From Gambelia wislizenii (Eukaryota; Chordata; Lepidosauria; Squamata; Crotaphytidae): a stretch of 64,000 bases of DNA. The DNA lies in assembly GCA_030847615.1 (NCBI GenBank), contig JAUMIR010000002.1:283134028-283198027 (forward strand), read 5' to 3'. Made by a program: the position numbers and the translations under genes. Under the pieces are notes generated by a model that saw nothing but the letters and a program-made list of their open reading frames with translations, was not told the origin of the DNA and did not search any database. Below are positions 1 to 10,909 of the stretch, piece by piece (within the stretch, counting starts at the first letter, position 1; each line of letters opens with the position of its first letter).

Positions 1-960
1 CAAGGGCAGATGGTTCTCATCTGTCCACAAGAGGAGAGGAAGGCCATCGTTACCCTTTAGCACCGTCATGTGAGGAGGTGGAGAACCCCCGTCTCTCCTA
101 TGATTCCCCAAACCGAACCCTTCCAAGGCTGTGCTGCTCCTTTTGCCCTTCCTTTCTAGCAGCCAAATCTGACTCGCCCCCTCACTTCACTCTCTCTTCC
201 CTACACTACGCCCTGCCAGCCAAATGTCTGGTGGCCAGAGGAGGAAGGCTTGGCCAGAAGGGGATAAATGCCATAAATAAAATCCTGTGGTGTTCTGCCT
301 CCCCTTCTTCTCTTCCTCTCTCCTAGAGGAGCACCTGTTCCTGCCCTGGCTTGCTTTTAAGCCTCAATGGAACCAGGAGGGTTGCGCAGGAGGGAACTGA
401 GAGGTTCGGTTCCTGACACCCCCTTCAAGTCTCAGAATTAGCATGGGTGGGCATCCCATCTGGCCAAAGGAAAACTAGAGACTCCTGACTTCACTTTTCC
501 TCCGCCCTGCTGCGGGTATTCCCTCATCTTCTTCCTTTGGTTCATCGGTTCCCCGCCTGTGGCAGTAACCTTTCAACATCTCTTTTGACTCTCAGCAGAT
601 GGAGTGCGGCACTGGTTGTGAGACTTTCCATGATGAGACCACATGGGCAGAAGTTGCAGGTCTGGCAAGATTTTCCACAGCTGTGGGAAGTTGAAGAGAA
701 ACAGAATTCTCTGATTTGCACCTTGGTAACTCCCTCTGTCCATGCGCACACTCACTCCCTGGGATTTGGCTGCCAGTATGGGAAACGAGGAGGAGCAAAG
801 CCACAATACTGACACCATTTTGTGGTTCCCACACGTATCCATATGTCCTCAAAATCATGAAAGATCAGAACATGTGAAGAGGAGAAAGGAAAATGCCTTA
901 CAGATGAAGTCCGTCGTATCAGCACATGTGTTATTTGTTATTTGTATTCTATATTTTCTG
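1..960 (+). pseudogene. Copy A of the acidic micro-exon/TM gene family (3' part only)
   Basis: This is the 3' end of the same gene unit seen at 18,742-20,145 and 37,167-38,552; its 5' exons lie left of the window or are gone. The block at 596-720 corresponds to the conserved block at 19,627 and 38,035, but a TGA interrupts its frame near 692. The final exon is recognisable from about 836 by a basic stretch (HVKRRKENALQ) and the start of the transmembrane segment. The splice acceptor that reads CCACAG in copies B, C and E reads CCACAC here. The membrane segment is cut after about 13 hydrophobic residues, where a minisatellite begins at 960. Seen: damage and homology. Inferred: non-functional copy. 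Confidence 0.65.
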
Positions 961-1950
961 GAACCACGGCTTTGGAGAGGGGGGGCTGCGAAGCCCCTTC
1001 CCCCAGCCACCCAGCCACCCTTCTCCCATCCACCCCCTTCCCCAAAGCTGCGATCCCATTGGAACCACGGCTTTGGAGAGGGGGTGTGGCTGCAAAGCCC
1101 CCTCCCCCCAGCCACCCCGCCAACCTCCGCCCATCCACCCCCCTTCCCCAAAGCCGCGATCCCAATGGAATCACTGCTTTGGAGAGGGGGGGTGGCTGCG
1201 AATCCCCCTCCTCCCAGCCACCCATCCACCCTCCACCCATCCACCCCCTTCCCCAAAGCCGCGATCCCATTGGAATCGCAGCTTTGGAGACGGGGTGTGC
1301 CTGCAAAGCCCCTCCCCCCAGCCTCCCGTCCACCCTCCGCCCATCCAACCCCCTTCCCCAAAGCTGTGATCCCACTGGAATCGTGGCTTTGGAGAGGGGG
1401 GGTGGCTGCAAAGCCACCTTCCCCCCGCCACCCTCCACTCATCCATCCCCCTTCCCCAAAGCCGCGATCCCATTGGAATCGCTGCTTTGGAGAGGGGGGG
1501 TGGCTGCGCAGCCCCCTCCCCCCAGCCACCCATCCACCCTCCCTCCAGCACCCTCCGTCCATCCACACCCCCTCCTCAAAGCCGCGATCTGGCTGCAAAA
1601 TCGTGGCTTTGGAGAGGGGGGGTGGCTGCAAAGCTCCCTCACTCCAACCACTTCCACCCTCCCCAAAGCCCCCTCCCTCCAGCCACACCCCCTCCCCAAA
1701 GCCATGATCCCGCTGGCAATCATGGCTTCGGGGAGCGGGTGGGTGGCTGCGAAGCCCCCTCCCTCCAACCACCGTTCCACCCTCCCAGAAGCCCCCTCAC
1801 TCAGGCGTCCTCCCTCCAGCCATCCCCCCTCCCCAAAGCCACGATCCGGCTGGAGATCGCGGCTTCGGGGAGGGGGTGGGTGGCTGCGAAGCCCCCTCCC
1901 TCCAACCATCCTTCCACCCTCCCCTCCTCGTAGGTTGGGGAATTGCGGGA
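960..1950. repeat. GC-rich minisatellite, about 9 units of 100-130 bp
   Basis: Units begin near 960, 1062, 1167, 1272, 1377, 1475, 1597, 1717 and 1851. Each starts with a GAATCG(C/T)GGCTTTGGAGAG-like motif and continues with a C-rich half ending in CCCCAAAGCCGCGATCC. The two motifs are imperfect reverse complements, so every unit can fold back on itself. Units are nearly multiples of three and poor in stops, which creates long open frames on both strands; these are artefacts of composition. The array starts inside the transmembrane exon of copy A. The last units are longer and more diverged. Confidence 0.9.
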
Positions 1951-2379
1951 GGAGGGAGAACCCCCCTTAGCCAGCTGGCCATCCCGCATTCCCTGACCCA
2001 CCAGGAGGCTGGGCAGCCTCCTTTGGGTTGGGGAATCGCAGGAGGAGGGAGCCCAGAAGGAGGGTTCGTGGCTGTGGGGTTAAATCCCTAGATTCGCTCC
2101 CTCTCCCTTGATGGTGGGGAGAGGGGGCGAATCCTGGGGTTTGGCTCCACAGCCCCGCGTCCTCTCTATGGAGCCAAAAGGGGCATGTTCGGAAGGTGGG
2201 GAGAGGGGGCGAATCTAGGGGTTTGCCGCGGCTGCCCCAGCTTCCCCCGCATTGGTCCCCTTCGGAAGAGCCAAGACGGAGAAAAGGGGGCTGCTGAGGC
2301 AAACTGGGCATTTTTGCCCCTTTCCTCCACCTTCGTGCCCAGTTTGACTGGAAGGTTGAAGAGAGGGGCGAATGTTGCC
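1951..2379. other. GC-rich spacer after the minisatellite
   Basis: Purine/pyrimidine-skewed, GC-rich sequence with loosely repeated phrases such as GGTTGGGGAATCGCAGGAGG and GGTGGGGAGAGGGGGCGAAT (twice, near 2113 and 2195). It looks like degraded satellite-type or CpG-rich filler. No splice-supported coding sequence was found. Confidence 0.45.
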
Positions 2380-2458
2380 CTGCCAGCTGATCCTGTTTGC
2401 TTTCCCAACTCACGAAGAGATCCTCATGTGTTGGGAAACAAAGAGGATCAGCTGGCAA
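2380..2458. repeat. Inverted repeat (hairpin), 28-bp arms
   Basis: The left arm (about 2381-2409) starts TGCCAGCTGATCCT and ends TTTCCCAA. The right arm (about 2431-2458) starts TTGGGAAA and ends AGGATCAGCTGGCA. The arms pair with about one mismatch and one 1-nt bulge around a roughly 21-nt loop. It could be the core of a palindromic MITE, but no flanking target duplication is evident. Confidence 0.75.
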
Positions 2459-3049
2459 GGCTCCCCCAGCCAGCCAAATTGGCAGGGGGTGGTCTTATCT
2501 GGCGAATGTATGCCTAAGCCTAGATTTTTGGCTGGAAATTGGGGGGGGGGTCTTATACGCCCAGTCGTCTTATACGCCAGAGGGTCAGGGACTCTATTTT
2601 CTAAATTGAATTTCATCCCCTCCACATAGTCTTATGTCCTAATCTGATTCACAAGGAAATCTCATCCCTGGAAATTTGCAAGATTTTTCTCATGGGTCAT
2701 TTGACATAGTTTTGAAACTTGTCCTTTTGTTTTATTTGTGCTATTATTACAATATGTTTTGAATAGAGTTATAGCTCTTGTGCTTGCAGGTGTGTGTGGG
2801 GGGGGGGGTTGGGGGGTGATTTCTTCAGTTTAGTTTTTCCTGAAAAGGATTTATTTGTACTCATCTCAGCCATGATGGGTCTATTGGGTTAAATCTTTTT
2901 CAAGTTGCTCTAATAGTTCAAATAGAAATCCTTTATATTAGCTATTCCTTTCTCTTTAATTCCCCAAACCAATTATATTTATCTTTTGGTTTAAAAAAGT
3001 GATTTTCTAAGAAATGACAAAGACATCATGGTGCTAGTGCAAAGAGTAT
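2459..3049. other. No gene seen; TCTTATACGCC repeat fragment
   Basis: Around 2550-2580 there is a dispersed-repeat-like phrase with GTCTTATACGCC twice in tandem. The rest is AT-rich, with a G-run at 2799-2808 and no exon-like signals or homology to the rest of the window. Confidence 0.4.
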
Positions 3050-3413
3050 CTTATACTTAAACCATCTCTGCTCTGAATGGGCTCACTATTTTGTTTTGTA
3101 GTTTTTTCTCCTTATACTTAAAGTATCTCTTCTCTGAATGGGCTCACTTTTTTGTTGTGTAGTTTTTTCTCCTTATACATAAAGTATCTCTTCTCTGAAT
3201 GGGCTCACTATTTTGTTGTGTAGTTTTTTCTCCTTATACTTAAACCATCTCTCCTCTGAATGGGCTCACTATTTTGCTGTGTAGTTTTTTCTCCTTATAC
3301 TTAAACAACCTCTCCTCTGAATGGGCTCAGTATTTTGTCGTGTAGTTTTTTCTCCTTATACGTAAAGTATCTCTTCTCTAAATGGGCTCATAATTTTCCC
3401 CAATAGTTTTTTG
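3050..3413. repeat. Tandem repeat, 6 units of 61 bp
   Basis: Units start at 3050, 3111, 3172, 3233, 3294 and 3355. Each begins CTTATACTTAAA(G/CC)TATCTC, includes CTCTGAATGGGCTCAC and ends TAGTTTTTTCTC. Divergence between units is low, so the expansion is fairly recent. It lies just upstream of the duplicated block of copy B. Confidence 0.92.
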
Positions 3414-4610
3414 ATTTTTTTTTTTTTACATTAGCTGAAAATATATCTGCATCAAAATGTTTGGGTAACATATGTCTTTCTATTTGAATCCATGCTATTG
3501 TGTTAGCGGCTTTTATGAATTTAGCCGTATGAAGCAAACTTGGTCGAGCTAAAGCTGCCCATGAAGAATTACTCTACTTGGAACTATTCATGAACCTCAA
3601 AGATTTCTTCCCTCCTATGTTTAAACGTATTTCCCATTTTGTAAATTTTGTCTTAAGCATTGATGTTGGAATGGGCTCACAGACGAACAAAAAATTAGCA
3701 AAAAAAAAGAAAAAAGATGAGCTTGGATGGTAGCTAGCCTGCCCAATAGAGTAAGTGGTCGAGTAGACCATTTCTTTTTGATTGTTTGATATAGCGAAAT
3801 ATTTGTAATTCACAAGGACCTTTGGTGAAAATATGGCAGAGGGCCTTTGTTCTCTGGCAGGCCTTTGAGAATTGCTTTTGCAGTCCTTGTATAATGGGTA
3901 TTTGTAATTTTGTAAATTTTGTCTTTTGGTAAAGTTCGCTTTGGATAATAGATAGTAACGCAAAGGTACACCTGGTGGTGAAATGGGAGAGGGCCTTCCA
4001 GTGGCTGATCGCAGTATTAGAAATTGCCTTCTCAAAGAGGCAATCTCCTTACTGCCTTTCTGGAAGTGGGTGAAAAGCGGTTTTTCTTTCCTCTAGGAGG
4101 TTTTGAGAATTGACCTTGCAGCCCTTGGATTATGTGTTGGACTCTGATTTGTTCTTGTGCTTTGAATCTGTTCAACTGCTTTCCACTTTTAAGGGAGATC
4201 TGCCATGCTTGTATGGATTCAAAAAGCGGCAGTTGTGTGTCTGGATTCTGGGGCCCTTTGTGTTTACACGGTCGCCATGACAATGAGGTTCCGATCCAGC
4301 CCAGGGCTGCTCATTTCCCTTCTGGACTTGGCTGTGGGCAGAAGCCCCTTGGGATCGCTCCTGTCAGTGGTCCCCGGTTGAGCGAACGCTTGCAGTGCAT
4401 TCAGGAGACGATGGCATTCACCAGACTGCGCAGAGTAAGCGCTGACCCCCTGGCATTGGTGGGACAGAAGGAGGGTCACCGGGCACACAGCAAGGGGCCA
4501 CCAGCTGCACTGACCTTGCGAAGCAGCCCCAGGAAAATCCCCCTCAGAAAGGAGAGGGAGATGAAAATCATACCCAAGGGCAAGGGAAGTAGTTTTGAAA
4601 TATAGTAGTT
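3414..4610. other. 5' flank of duplicon B (paralogous to 33,640-34,330)
   Basis: From about 3,740 this aligns by eye with the 5' flank of copy E. The blocks at 4,128-4,600 and 33,850-34,320 are especially similar, starting from TGTTGGACT(C/T)TGATTTGTTCT. It should contain the promoter and first exons of the gene if they exist, but I cannot point to a TATA box or a first exon with confidence. A frame on the minus strand here is conserved with the E copy (separate entry). Confidence 0.5.
4260..4580 (-). other. Antisense reading frame conserved between duplicons
   Basis: On the minus strand a frame of about 85 codons (through SHQCQGVSAYSAQSGE and SPGLDRNLIV) is open and aligns without internal stops to the same strand at 33,990-34,280. 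One difference between the copies is a 3-bp indel (VTLLLSH against VTLLSH). A second minus frame just upstream begins with a hydrophobic stretch (MIFISLSFLRGIFLGLLR) followed by AAGGTCAGT, which resembles a donor site. I do not recognise the product. Recent duplication alone can keep frames open, so coding status is uncertain. Confidence 0.25.
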
Positions 4611-4849
4611 TAGTTGATTTTCCTTAGGTTTTTTCTGGGCTATGAGGCTGTGTTATGGAATAGTTTCATTCTGACGTTTTGCCTGCATCTGTGGCTGGCA
4701 TCTTCAGAGAATGGTTGGGTTGGAGTGTGTGTGGAGTTTATATATTGAGAACCCCTTTTGGGGAGTATATGTAAATGTGTGTATTTGAATGGTTAGTTTC
4801 TGGGTAAAGAAATGCAAGGAGGATTATTCTGTTTGGCTAATGGTTAGGT
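4611..4849. repeat. Penelope-like or LTR-like repeat fragment
   Basis: Contains phrases such as GGGCTATGAGGCTGTGTTATGG and CTGTGGCTGGCATCTTCAGA. I associate these with a common lizard repeat, possibly the 3' end of a Penelope-like element. The assignment is from memory and weak. It lies between the shared duplicon sequence and the 3' tail of the minus-strand L1. Confidence 0.35.
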
Positions 4850-7800
4850 TTTTTTATAATTCCTTTTTATTTATCAAAAAAACAGTAGAATACAAATGAA
4901 CATGTCCATTTGATAGTTACAAGTCACTACAAAATGTCAGACAGTAATAGTATTTTTATACATAAAACGGATTAACAGAAGGAAAGAAAGGAAAAATAAC
5001 CCATTATACATTGAACAAATTAAATATACTCTGCCAGTAAACAGTTCTGTTTGGTCATGAAAAGAGAGGTAGGCAGTTTTATGCAATGTAGTTATGTAGT
5101 GGTCCTTGAATGGGTTTGTATTTCATTCAGGTAGGACATCATTCCACAGTTTCTCATGGTGGGTAGGTGGGGCCTGCTGGGCTATATTGCAGTTTATGTA
5201 ATCAATCATCGGAAGCCATTTTTCTGCAAAGGGTGTCTTTATGGGACATCCTTGAGATATCTTAGTTTGTTCCTTAAGCTTTTCCATTAACCAAATATTC
5301 CAGACCCTCTTCCACCACTTTCCCATCGTAAAATTTCCCGTTTTCCAATTTTGCGCAATTTCTGGTCTTGTTATTGCCAACAAGAATCGTATCAGGGCTA
5401 TGTGTTTCACTGTGGTATATTGATCAGTGAAAAGGGAGAGAAGTGTTATACTAGGGGTTATGGAAATGGTTTGCTTCGTGATCTGAGAAATCAGCCTAAG
5501 TACCTCAGACCACAACTTCTGAACCAGAGGGCAATGAAACCACATGTGGAGATATGTGCCTTTGTCCTTGCCACCCCTCCAGCAATTGGGATTACTACTT
5601 TTGGTGATTTGAGCTAGTCTGTGGGGTGTCAAATACCACTTAACTGTGTTTTCTTGTATTATGACTGGACTTATCCAACACGTTGGAGATTTCCAGATGT
5701 TTGACCAGTCCAGATCGCTTAAGGGGTGTGCTACCTCAGTTTCCAAGGCTGATTTAAATCAAATGGTCTCCATCATTGTGGTTTCTATCATAAATTTGTA
5801 TATAATTGCCATGTGGCCCTTGACCTGACTGGTAGAGGGCATACATAAATTTTCAAATTTCATTAGAGGTCTAGAGGCAAAGCCCTGATGTTGTATGTGG
5901 AATAAGAAATGCGCCATTTGGATGAGTTGTATCCAAGTGGGCTGAATGGGGTCCAAATCCTTTATGAGTTCTTCTTTGCTTTTAGGAACATTTTTATTAT
6001 ATAGATCAGATATCATATATATCCCCTTCTTGTCCCAATCTAGGTAAGTTGTGTGTTTGATCGGGTCAAAAATTTTGGGATGGGTCAGGAAGGGGCGCCT
6101 AGGTGATACCTGGGGCATCCTTTTGTGACTCCATTGTTTTCAAACTCATAAATACATTTGTGAGAAAGGATTTTAATTTTTTTGATGTGAGGGTAGGAAA
6201 GATGAGAGAAGTACATTTCCATATGTTTTGGGTCTTTCAGGTTTAATTCTGTCTCAATCCAGTTAGTTTGGGGGTTTACTTGAATATCTGGACCAGATAC
6301 GTAAGTTTAGCAGCCATAAAGTAGTATGGCAAACTTGGAATGCCCAGCCCCCCTGTTTGGAGTTTCTGATATAAAATACCTTTTAGAAATCTTGTTTTTT
6401 TATTGTTGAAAATGAGTGTGGAATAGTTTTTTTCCAAATGTTGAAGTTTGTCAAAGGGGGTTCCAGAGGGATCGTGAAATATAGCAATAGAAGTCGTGCA
6501 AGTACAAACATTTTTAGTATCGCTATCCATCCCAAGAGGGATAGGTTAAATGTGGTCTAGTGTTTTATTATTTGCTTTATCCAGGTTGTGAGTTGTTTAT
6601 AGTTCCGTGGCAACAGTTGAACTATGTCTTTGGTGATTAGTATCCCTAGATATTTAAATCCAGAGGGTTGTAGATGTAATTTAGTCAGCTGTGGCCATTC
6701 GTGTTGTGTTGAGTGTGGGGTATTTTAGCATAGTAGTTTTGATTTTTGCATGTTTACTCTAAAACTTGTGTATGTGTCAAATTTGTTCAGTATCTTTTGG
6801 AGGGCAGGAAATGCAATTGTCATGTTTGTGATATAGAGTAAAATGTCATCCGCAAAAATTCCAACTTTGTGTATTTGTTGGTGGATCGCAGGGCCTTCGA
6901 TTTGGTGTGTCCTCCTTATTGGTTCTGCAAGGGGCTGTATGGCTATTGCGAATAATAGAGGGGACAATGGGCACCCCTGCTTGTTTCTCCAATGATGTTT
7001 GAAAGTTTGGGAATCTACTTTGTTAGCATAATTTTAACAATTGGCGTTCCATATCCCTTTTTTTGGAGCAGTCCAAATAGGTATGGCCATTCCAACCGAT
7101 CAAAGGAGTTCAATGTGTCTAGTGATATCAAAACCAGGGATGTGTCTTTTGTTGCAAAAGTGCATTATATTTAGTGTTCTTCTGATGGTGTCGGCTAGCC
7201 ACCGGAATGTATGTAATCAGTGATGAAAGCCTTCAGGTGTTTTGAAAAGATTGAGGTCATTATTTTAAGGTCAGAGTTGATCAGAGCAATTGGTTTGAAG
7301 GCAGTGATGACAGGCATGTCATCCTCTGTCTTGGGGATCGGGATGATCCGTGATCTCTTCCAGCTGCATGAATGCGGACCATTGTGGAGGAGTTCATTAT
7401 ACAAGTTGTGTAGGTGTGGGGTAAGTTCTGTTTTGAGTTGTTTATAGAATTCAGTGGAGAATCCATTGGGCCCTGGTGCCCGTCCCAGTTTCAATTGAGT
7501 AATTGTTTGTTCAATTTCTTGAATGGTGATTGAAGAATTTAGAGCTGCTTTGTGTTGTTCTGTAAGTTCTGGGATTTTTTATGAGTCTAAGAATTGGGTG
7601 AGATCTAGGGATTGAGGGTACTCCGAAGTATATAACTCTATATAGAATGTGTGAAATCTGTGGAGTATGTCCATGGTTTTAGTTAACAGTAATTGCATCG
7701 AGGGTTTTAATCTGTGAGATGGTTCTTTTTTCAGCTTTCCTCTTAACTAGGTGTGCCAGTAGTTTCGAATTTTTATTCCAATGCTGATAGTAACATGCCT

Positions 7801-10391
7801 TTGTATATTGGGTGGCTATATGGATGCTTTTTAAATCTAATTCCTCTAATTCAGATTTTATTTTCATCAATTGAACGAGTGTTTGCTTGCCTTTGTCAAT
7901 CTTGTGATTTTGGGTCAATTTAGTTAATTCACTTAACATAGAGTGTCTTTGCATCTCTTTCATTTTTTTTTCTGTTTTGCTCCCTCCTGTATCAGGAGGC
8001 CACATAAAACCACCTTTAGAGTGTCCCAGAGTAGTGATTCTGTAGTTTCATCTGTTTTATTCTCTTGGTAAAAGTGTTTAATTGCCTGTTGTATGTGTGT
8101 TCTGAATGGTTCATTATTCAGTAAACAGGAGTTAAATCTCCATATTTTGGTTGTGTTGCTTCTATCAAAGACCAGTCCATGGAAAGTGGAGTATGGTCTG
8201 AGTGGAGGGCCAGATGGATTGTGCCTTTTTCAATGTGGGGCATGGTCATCTTGTCAACAAAGAAGTAGTCCAGCCTTGAGTAGGAGTTATGCACTTTGGA
8301 GAAAAAGGTGTAATCTCTGGTTGTGCAATTAAGCAACTGCCATGGAACAACTAATTTTAGACTTTTAAGAACTTTCAGAGGAATTTGTGGTATTGAGTGG
8401 GGTTTGATTGCCTTATAAGAAGATTTATCCATATAAGGATTTAGAACTGCATTAGCGTCCCCTGCAATTATCAATGCACCCTTGGTCATCTGTTCCAGAG
8501 ATTCCAGGAAAGATGTCAGGAATTGGGTTTGGTTAGAGTTTGGTGTGTAGAAACTGGCTAGGGTAACTTCATTATTCATGAGAGTGCCCTGTACTATTAC
8601 AAATCTACCTCTAGGATCTATACAAATTTTCTGTGGGATCATAGAATCATAGAATCATAGAATCAGAATTGTAGAGTTGGAAGAGACCACGAGGGTCATC
8701 CAGTCCAACTCCCTGCCACGCAGGTAATCTTAATCAAAGCATCCCCGACAGGTGGCAATCCAGCCTCTGTTTAAAGACCTCCAAGGAAGGAGACTCCACC
8801 ACGCTCCAAGAGAGTGCGTTCCACTGCTGAACAGCTCTTACTGTCAAAAAGTTCCTCCTAATGTTGAGGTGGAATCTCTGTTCCTGGAGCTTGCATCCAT
8901 TGCTCCGTGTTCCAGTCTCTGGAGCAGCAGAAAACAAGCCCGCTCCATCCTCAGCATGACACCCCTTCACATATTTAAACTGGGCTATTATATCGCCTCT
9001 TAACCATCTTTTTTCCAGGCTAAACATATCCAGCTCCCTAAGTCTCTCCTCATAAGGCATCGTTTCCAGACCTTTCACCTTTTTAGTTGCCCTTCTCTGG
9101 ACATGCTCCATTTTGTCAATATCCTTTTTGAATTCTGGTGCCCAGAACTGGACACAGTATTCTAGGTGAGGTCTGACCAAGACAGAATAGAGTGGCACTA
9201 TTACTTCCCTTGATCTAGACACTATACTTCTATTGATACAGCCCAAACTCGCATTGGCCTTTTTAGCTGCCGCATCACACTGTTGACTCATGTTCAACTA
9301 GTGGTCTACTAGGACTCCTAGATCCCTTTAGCACGTAGTCTGGTTCAGCCAGGTCTCTCCCATCCTATATCTATGAATTTCATTTTTCCGCCCTAAGTGC
9401 AGTACTTTACATTTCTCCATGTTGAATTTCATTTTGTTAGCTTTGGCTGAGCTCTCCAGTCTATCCAGGTCATTCTGAATTTTGATCCTGTCCTCTAGGG
9501 TATTAGCTACTCCTCCCAATTTGGTGTCATCTGCAAATTTGATAAGTATGCCCCTAATTCCCTCATCCAAGTCATTGATAAAGATGTTGAATAGCACTGG
9601 GCCCAGGACAGAACCCTGTGGCACCCCATTGGTCACATCTGGGGTTTGTTTATCAAATATGATTGCGGTCCCTCTCACCTTTCCATTACCTCCAGTCACG
9701 AATTGTTGTCCAAATTGGGATTTTGGAAACACTGGGTTGGGTGAATTGTTGTACATCTCCTGTAGAAAAATGATGTTCGGGTGGAGACATTTGAGCTGTT
9801 TTAATATCTTAGCTCTCTTAACCGGTGATCCTAGTCCTCTGACATTGAAAGAGAGAAATTTGAGGGTAGACATGTCTAATTAGATAGAAGTTGCTTTTGT
9901 GATTGTTGCTGAATGAATAGGCTGAAGGCAATAATCATGGATGTCAAGAGAAAATGAGCTTGCAAATAGAGAGCAACCATACAATGAAGGAGAGGAGAGT
10001 TAAACAATATAACAATTCAAAACATCAAGAACATCAACAATGACCCCTGAACATTCAAACACCTGGGCAAGAAGACCCGTGCATTGCATGGAGCTTTGGT
10101 TGGGGGTGACATCCCCAACCTTCCCAGGGGAAACATATTTGGGGGACAATCTAGAGTGAAAAAGACTGTTAAAGCCTCTTTGTATTGACAGTGTTAAGTA
10201 TGTCCTTGAGCTACCAACCTGTGTCTGAGTGTTATGCAGCAAGGTCCCACAGGCTGTGGTGTGCCACACCCACCCAGACCAGATAGTGCATAGCAGGCAG
10301 ATACTTATCAGTCAGCGTAGGCAACAACGCAAGGACAGGCTTAAATCACAAGGCCTTTGGGGAGCCTTCTCTCTAGTTGTCAGCCATCTTA
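4850..10391 (-). mobile_element. L1-clade LINE no. 1, decayed, with a nested CR1
   Basis: Read on the minus strand. The 5' end near 10,391 begins CCGTAAGATGGCTGAC, a YY1-like AAGATGGC motif typical of L1 promoters. The ORF2 endonuclease starts at 9,873 (LKFLSFNVRGLGSPVKRAK), is interrupted by CR1 at 8,641-9,645, and resumes at 8,640 (IAGDANAVLNP, HSDHTPLSMDW). Reverse transcriptase pieces follow at 7,494 (GPNGFSTEFYKQL) and 6,967 (GIFADDILLY, the catalytic box). The C-terminal domain is at 6,118-5,123, with a Cys/His cluster ending HMWFHCPLVQKLW. The 3' end is a T-rich tail near 4,850-4,880. Stops and frameshifts split ORF2 into at least six pieces. Only about 500 bp separate ORF2 from the 5' end, too little for a normal ORF1, so an internal deletion is likely. 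Confidence 0.85.
8641..9645 (-). mobile_element. CR1 LINE, 5'-truncated, inserted in L1 no. 1
   Basis: The 3' end is at the left (8,641) with three ATCATAGA repeats. The minus strand encodes the last third of the CR1 reverse transcriptase: GVPQGSVLGPVLFN near 9,640, FADDTKLGGVAN, then the C-terminal part ([39 protein letters not shown]). The frame is broken once near 9,300. Its 5' junction lies in frame with L1 endonuclease codons, so a mixed L1/CR1 frame runs through 9,328-9,873. Confidence 0.93.
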
Positions 10392-10826
10392 CGGAGCAAA
10401 CCTTTCAGACCCCCGTAATCTGACCCCTGCCTTGTGGGTACTAGGCCAGGATCTCTAAGGGCTACATGCTCTCTCTGTCACTGAGCATGCCCACCCCAAG
10501 GGAGCTGAGAGAGCGCCTAAATGGGCTGAGAGTGTGTTCCTGGCCCAAGGGTGCCCAGTACCTCAGCTCCCACCCACATTCAAACGTAGGCTCCCACTAA
10601 ACAATCCACCTAGAGGACTAGGGGAGAGAGGGATGCTGCCATTGACCACAGTCTCCAAAATCTCAGGGGGTAGGGATGGGGAGGAATGGGCCATCTGGGT
10701 GGATGTTTTTGCCCGTTTGGGGGGTGGTCCTCCTTGGGGACCGCAAGGGAGCAAAACCAGCCCCTCTGTCATGGCCTTCTTTCTCTGACACTGATGGATG
10801 CTTGTGTTTTCCTTTCTCCTTTGCAG
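10392..10826 (+). other. Duplicon B sequence upstream of the first clear exon
   Basis: Homology with copy E resumes here: 10,395-10,520 matches 34,677-34,800, including ACTGAGCATGCCCACCCC. The region is GC-rich and immediately precedes the exon at 10,827, so it may be intron or 5' UTR. An open frame runs from 10,676 into that exon without using the splice site. No TATA box or unambiguous start codon was identified. Confidence 0.4.
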
Positions 10827-10909
10827 AACCTCAGGAGGCTTTGCTCCCTGTGTATTCCCTGCTGTGTGGGCACTCCAGAAGAAGAGGCTGCCATGAGTCC
10901 TCCAGCCAG
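10827..10909 (+). CDS. Copy B leading exon (frameshifted relative to copy E)
   Basis: Flanked by CCTTTGCAG and GTATCC. In the frame used by copy E it starts PQEALLPVYSLLCG; the DPQEA-like beginning recurs in the exons at 16,258 and 16,720. The exon is 83 bp against 82 bp in copy E because of one extra base near 10,875, so it exits in phase 0 instead of phase 2 and no longer joins the next exon in frame. An upstream exon supplying the first codon base was not located. Confidence 0.5.

Noticed and set aside
742..1970. Long open frames on both strands over the GC-rich array
   Set aside because: They arise from a minisatellite whose unit is poor in stops in every frame; no splice or conservation support beyond the first 70 codons of the membrane exon.
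3050..3413. CRISPR-like array
   Set aside because: 61-bp head-to-tail units with no unique spacers; eukaryotic minisatellite.
4132..4605. 157-codon + strand frame MCWTLICSCALNLF...
   Set aside because: The copy E equivalent (33,855) stops after 67 codons; no splice support.
8752..9003. + strand frame starting [13 protein letters not shown], also at 24,017, 45,523 (minus), 53,814 and 63,143
   Set aside because: Antisense of CR1 ORF2, recurring at each CR1 copy.
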